Source: DAOUAJ01 sp034433615 (GTDB lineage: Bacteria; Chloroflexota; Anaerolineae; DUEN01). Taken from it: a stretch of 12,044 nt of DNA. The notes below the pieces were generated by a model. The model saw only the letters and a program-made list of their open reading frames with translations. It ran no database searches and was not told where the DNA came from. The stretch is taken from assembly GCA_034433615.1 (NCBI GenBank), contig DAOUAJ010000032.1, positions 1 through 12,044 on the forward strand, read 5' to 3'. Positions 9,683-12,044 of this stretch are shown in pieces (the first letter of the stretch is position 1; each line of letters begins with the position of its first letter). The position numbers and the translations under genes were made by a program.

Positions 9683-9699
9683 AGTGACCGTCTGCCCGT

Positions 9700-9713
9700 T
9701 TCACGCTTCACGC
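9700..9713. repeat. Two tandem heptamers TTCACGC
   Basis: Perfect copies at 9700-9706 and 9707-9713, between the divergent promoters of valS and the 122-residue gene. Role unknown. Confidence 0.45.
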
Positions 9714-9718
9714 CCCTA

Positions 9719-9727
9719 TGGTATAAT
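9719..9727 (+). promoter_or_regulatory. Extended -10 promoter of the 122-residue gene
   Basis: TGGTATAAT is a perfect extended -10 (TG, one base, TATAAT at 9722-9727). No good -35 is found 16-18 bases upstream, which extended -10 promoters can tolerate. Transcription would start near 9734, about 43 bases before the gene. Confidence 0.6.
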
Positions 9728-9776
9728 TTACATGGCCTGCTTCAACTGACCCTGTTTCCAAAGGAGGTATTACCCT

Positions 9777-10145
9777 ATGCAAGACCGATGGATTAATGAA
9801 CACCTGGACCTTCTGCAAAACATCGAATTCGCCATCGTCCAGGCGGACAAGAGCACACCAGGTCTGCTGGACAAGCACGCGGAGGAAGGATTGCGCCTGG
9901 TGATCCAGCGGCGTACGGCCGCCGCGCGCGGCAACTCTGTGAAGCCACTGCCCGAACAGGGCAAGTCAGCCGCCGTGGCTGAGATGGTTGAAGAGATACT
10001 GCAAATGCGTAAGGGTCTCAAGTCCAAAGAAACGCCGGAGGATGTGTTAAGGGCGCTCAAAGAGATCCGCGCCTCGGTGCGCCGCCACACCCGGATAGAC
10101 GGCCCGCGCGGGTACCTCAATTTCATTCACCGCTTCGTAAAATAG
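9777..10145 (+). CDS. Unrecognised 122-residue helical protein
   Basis: ATG 9777 follows AAGGAGGT (9761-9768) at 8 bases, one of the strongest ribosome binding sites in the window, and an extended -10 promoter lies upstream, so the gene is very likely expressed. The frame ends at TAG 10143-10145. The protein is rich in charged residues and looks almost wholly helical: an N-terminal part (HLDLLQNIEFAIVQ, then LDKHAEEGLRLVIQRR), a linker with Pro and Gly (about residues 50-63), and a second helical part (AAVAEMVEEILQMRKG, then EDVLRALKEIRASVRRH) ending in GPRGYLNFIHRFVK. There is no signal peptide, membrane segment or metal-binding cysteine. I do not recognise the family. It is divergent from valS and upstream of rnc with a 177-base gap. 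Confidence 0.85.
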   Translation: MQDRWINEHLDLLQNIEFAIVQADKSTPGLLDKHAEEGLRLVIQRRTAAARGNSVKPLPEQGKSAAVAEMVEEILQMRKGLKSKETPEDVLRALKEIRASVRRHTRIDGPRGYLNFIHRFVK

Positions 10146-10233
10146 GGATAGTGCCTCTGCCTGTCTCCGTCATCCTTCAGACAAGCGAGAGAGCGAGGTA
10201 CCGCTGCCCCGGCCGTGCACGTACGAGATCGAG

Positions 10234-10326
10234 ATGTCACCTGAATTCATGCAGATCAAGCGGGAGATCGTCGAGCTGATTCGTGAGGAAAGCTTAAAGT
10301 CAATCGCTCCCATGGAACGTTTATGA
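10234..10326 (+). CDS. Possible 30-residue ORF overlapping the rnc start
   Basis: ATG 10234 opens a 30-codon frame beginning MSPEFMQIKREIVELIREES and ending at TGA 10324-10326, overlapping ATG 10323 of rnc as ATGA. The frame stays open upstream to 10141, and the translation of the part just before the ATG (PCTYEIE) is also protein-like, so it may be the tail of an older, longer gene. The ribosome binding site is weak. If translated it would couple rnc translation to its own. I do not recognise the peptide. Confidence 0.35.
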   Translation: MSPEFMQIKREIVELIREESLKSIAPMERL

Positions 10327-11144
10327 TGGCAGAGCCAGTCATGACGCCAACTCCTATCCCCCAGGAACGTAGCGGGGGGGGACATACGTTGGCCAGGATT
10401 AAAGAGTTACTGGAACGGTTCGAGGCTCACACCGGCTTGCGTTTCCAGGATAAGACGCTTCTCCAGCGGGCGTTGACCCATCGTTCCTGCTTGAACGAGA
10501 ACCCGGACTTCCCCCTGGCGGACAACGAGCGATTGGAGTTTCTGGGAGATGCTGTGCTGGATTTTCTGGTAGCAGAGTTTTTGTACCACCGATTTCCGGA
10601 GCAGCGAGAGGGGCCGCTGACCAACATGCGGGCAGCGCTGGTGCGTCGGGACACGTTGGCCCGCTTTGCTCGTCAGATGGATCTGGGGCAATATCTGCTG
10701 ATGGGACGCGGTGAGGAGGAGTCTGGTGGACGTTGGCGACCCGCTACACTGTGTGCGGCGTTCGAAGCGATGGTGGGCGCCCTCTACCTGGATCAGGGCC
10801 AGGATGCAGTGGAAGCGTTTATCCGCCCCTTCATCGAACCTGAACTGAACGATGTGCTACGGGAGGCGTTAAACAAGGATGCCAAGAGCCGGTTGCAAGA
10901 GTGGAGCCAGGCTCATCTCCAGGCCACACCGCATTATTATACAGTAGCAGAGCGTGGCCCCGACCATGCCAAGGAGTTCACCGTGCAGGTAGTGATTGAC
11001 GGCATAGTGTATGGCGAGGGTGAGGGGCAGAGCAAGCAATCGGCCGCGCAGGCTGCCGCCGAAGCTGCCCTGGAATACCTGAGTCACCTCCAGGCAGAAG
11101 GGAAGATACTTCCCTTATCGGAGGCAGACGACGAGCCCATTTGA
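10323..11144 (+). CDS. rnc: Ribonuclease III
   Basis: The 273-residue protein cleaves double-stranded RNA, in rRNA processing and RNA turnover. The endonuclease domain carries the family signature NERLEFLGD (residues 68-76); Glu69, Glu72 and Asp76 match E. coli Glu38, Glu41 and Asp45. In ATLCAAFEAMVGALYLDQG, Glu148 matches Glu117, but the position of E. coli Asp114 is Ala145, so one metal-binding residue is replaced. A double-stranded RNA binding domain follows (about 186-253: SRLQEW, then HYYTV, EFTVQVVIDG, and an alanine-rich final helix). The start is not firm: ATG 10323 overlaps the preceding short ORF, ATG 10326 and 10341 are alternatives, and only a weak GGAA lies upstream. The first 22 residues are not part of the core domain. 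A run of eight G (10374-10381) sits at codons 18-20. Confidence 0.95.
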   Translation: MMAEPVMTPTPIPQERSGGGHTLARIKELLERFEAHTGLRFQDKTLLQRALTHRSCLNENPDFPLADNERLEFLGDAVLDFLVAEFLYHRFPEQREGPLTNMRAALVRRDTLARFARQMDLGQYLLMGRGEEESGGRWRPATLCAAFEAMVGALYLDQGQDAVEAFIRPFIEPELNDVLREALNKDAKSRLQEWSQAHLQATPHYYTVAERGPDHAKEFTVQVVIDGIVYGEGEGQSKQSAAQAAAEAALEYLSHLQAEGKILPLSEADDEPI

Positions 11145-11283
11145 GACCTCCTCAGAGCGTGAAAAGGCCCTGGACAGGCCGGAGACGATGGACTTTTGCT
11201 CATTATTGTGCTAAACTGGGAGCAGAAGCAGCCGGTCGGAACACCTTGAGTATCAGTGATATCCCTAGTGAGGTCTATCCACT
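11145..11283. other. Gap between rnc and the receiver gene
   Basis: This 139-base stretch holds no gene. It contains the probable promoter at 11189-11217 and an imperfect palindrome TATCAGTGATA near 11250. No convincing terminator for rnc is seen. Confidence 0.4.
11189..11217 (+). promoter_or_regulatory. Possible promoter of the receiver-domain gene
   Basis: TGGACT (11189-11194, 4 of 6 matches) and TAAACT (11212-11217, 4 of 6) are 17 bases apart, and the -10 box is preceded by TG at 11209-11210 as in extended -10 promoters. Confidence 0.4.
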
Positions 11284-11703
11284 ATGACAGAATATAAATG
11301 GCATGTCCTCTATGTGGAGGACCAACCAGAAATGGTCGAGCTCATCCAACTGGTGCTGAGGTCGCGCTCTGCAGAAGTGCGAGGGGCCTACAGTGCAGCG
11401 CAAGCGATAGAGATGTTGCAGAAAGACCCACCTGATCTGGTATTGCTTGACCTGATGATGCCAGAGGTGGATGGTTGGGCCGTTCATCACGCGATGATGG
11501 CCGATCCCCGGTTACGTGACATCCCCATCATCGTGATCACGGCCTGGGGAAGCTTGCAGGAGCGTGAGAAGGGCTTGCGCACTGAAGGGATTTTCGACTA
11601 CCTCATCAAACCATTCTCCCCCTCGGAGTTGTTGGTCAGCGTGGATCGGCTGCTGGCACACCTGTCTCAAAAGAAGCAGGGCGCGCAGGCTCAGGAAGGC
11701 TGA
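11284..11703 (+). CDS. Stand-alone response regulator receiver protein
   Basis: The 139-residue protein is one receiver (REC) domain plus a 12-residue Gln- and Ala-rich tail. Glu12 and Asp13 form the acidic pocket, Asp56 in LVLLDLMMPEVDGW is the phosphate acceptor, Thr86 in IIVITAW is the switch residue, and Lys109 in YLIKPF completes the active site, so the domain should be phosphorylated by a histidine kinase. There is no DNA-binding or enzymatic output domain, so it probably acts by protein contact or as a phosphotransfer intermediate, in the CheY/Spo0F manner. A GAGG stands 10 bases before ATG 11284. Its partner kinase is not in the window. The next gene, on the opposite strand, encodes another receiver and ends 45 bases away. 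Confidence 0.92.
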   Translation: MTEYKWHVLYVEDQPEMVELIQLVLRSRSAEVRGAYSAAQAIEMLQKDPPDLVLLDLMMPEVDGWAVHHAMMADPRLRDIPIIVITAWGSLQEREKGLRTEGIFDYLIKPFSPSELLVSVDRLLAHLSQKKQGAQAQEG

Positions 11704-11748
11704 TCAAAAGGCTACCTGATCGTGCGGGAGGGATGGTTTGGGGTCATT

Positions 11749-12044
11749 TCACACCACGCCTAGCCGGCGCAACGCGGCCAGGACGTCATCGCGGCGCACC
11801 GGCTTGGGCAGAAAGAGCGAGGCGCCCAGCGAGTAAGCCAGCTCCGGATCGTTGAAGACGGAGCAGACGATGATGGGCACCGAGGAGGTTTGCGGGCGCG
11901 TGCGCAGCGTCTGGAGCACCTCCCACCCGTCCACCTCAGGCATCATGACGTCCAACACGATGGCGTCGGGCTCGACGGCCTCAGCCAGCTCCAGCCCCTC
12001 CCGTCCGCTGGCGGCCGGTACCACCCGGCAGGCATGGCCGGTCA
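11749..12044 (-). CDS. Response regulator receiver domain, C-terminal end of a protein (5' end outside window)
   Basis: The frame is open to the right-hand window edge and ends at TGA (complement of 11749-11751), giving about 98 visible residues, so GTG 12024 is not the likely start. The sequence holds the phosphate-acceptor motif AIVLDVMMPEVDGWEVL, a Ser at the switch position in PIIVCSVFND, and the conserved lysine in LFLPKPV. The first receiver strand and acidic pocket lie outside. The protein ends 15 residues after the KP motif, so this receiver is at the C-terminus. It may be the tail of a hybrid histidine kinase or a single-domain regulator. The PIIVCSV...LGAS.FLPKPV style is common in receivers attached to sensor kinases. 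Confidence 0.88.
   Translation of the reverse strand, partial: TGHACRVVPAASGREGLELAEAVEPDAIVLDVMMPEVDGWEVLQTLRTRPQTSSVPIIVCSVFNDPELAYSLGASLFLPKPVRRDDVLAALRRLGVV

Noticed and set aside
11166..11180. Inverted GGCC arms as terminator of rnc
   Set aside because: Only four pairs around a seven-base loop and no T-run.

Overview
The window comes from a moderately GC-rich bacterium. The best guess is a member of the Chloroflexota (Anaerolineae-like). This rests on the style of the valS T-box leader, the RNase III and GGT-family sequences, and the short tandem heptamer/octamer repeats between genes. The lineage call is inference; no rRNA gene is present to confirm it.

Layout, left to right. (1) 1-722: the 3' part of a clan GH-A glycoside hydrolase, cut by the window edge. 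(2) 723-1960: a short repeat, a decayed C-terminal piece of a minimal nucleotidyltransferase (MNT type), a 15-codon ORF, and a YkgJ-like cysteine-cluster protein. (3) 2003-4859: a two-gene Type II restriction-modification operon, an N6-adenine methyltransferase followed by a BsuBI/PstI-family endonuclease with an 11-base overlap. The family recognises CTGCAG. Sampled 60-base lines here are about 50-53% GC, against about 65-75% in the gamma-glutamyltransferase-family gene that follows, so the operon looks acquired. (4) 4913-6586: a YwrD-like gamma-glutamyltransferase-family hydrolase. (5) 6608-9328, minus strand: valS. Its 5' region (9329-9682) holds a consensus sigma-70 promoter and a T-box riboswitch with an intrinsic terminator. 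(6) 9777-10145: an unrecognised 122-residue protein with its own extended -10 promoter and a very strong ribosome binding site, divergent from valS. (7) 10323-11144: RNase III (rnc), preceded by a possible 30-codon ORF that overlaps its start. (8) 11284-11703 and 11749-12044: two convergent response-regulator receiver proteins, the second cut by the window edge.

How the parts work together. The methyltransferase and endonuclease form a self-contained defence unit. The T-box should let valS be transcribed in full only when uncharged tRNA-Val builds up. The other genes look like independent housekeeping or signalling units.

No CRISPR array, insertion sequence, tRNA or rRNA was seen. The points most worth a second look are: the RNase III active site, where the position equivalent to E. 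coli Asp114 reads Ala; the BsuBI/PstI-type operon with a promoter -10 box overlapping the stop codon of the upstream gene and a possible leaderless 12-codon ORF; the T-box leader; and the nucleotidyltransferase remnant beside the restriction-modification genes.
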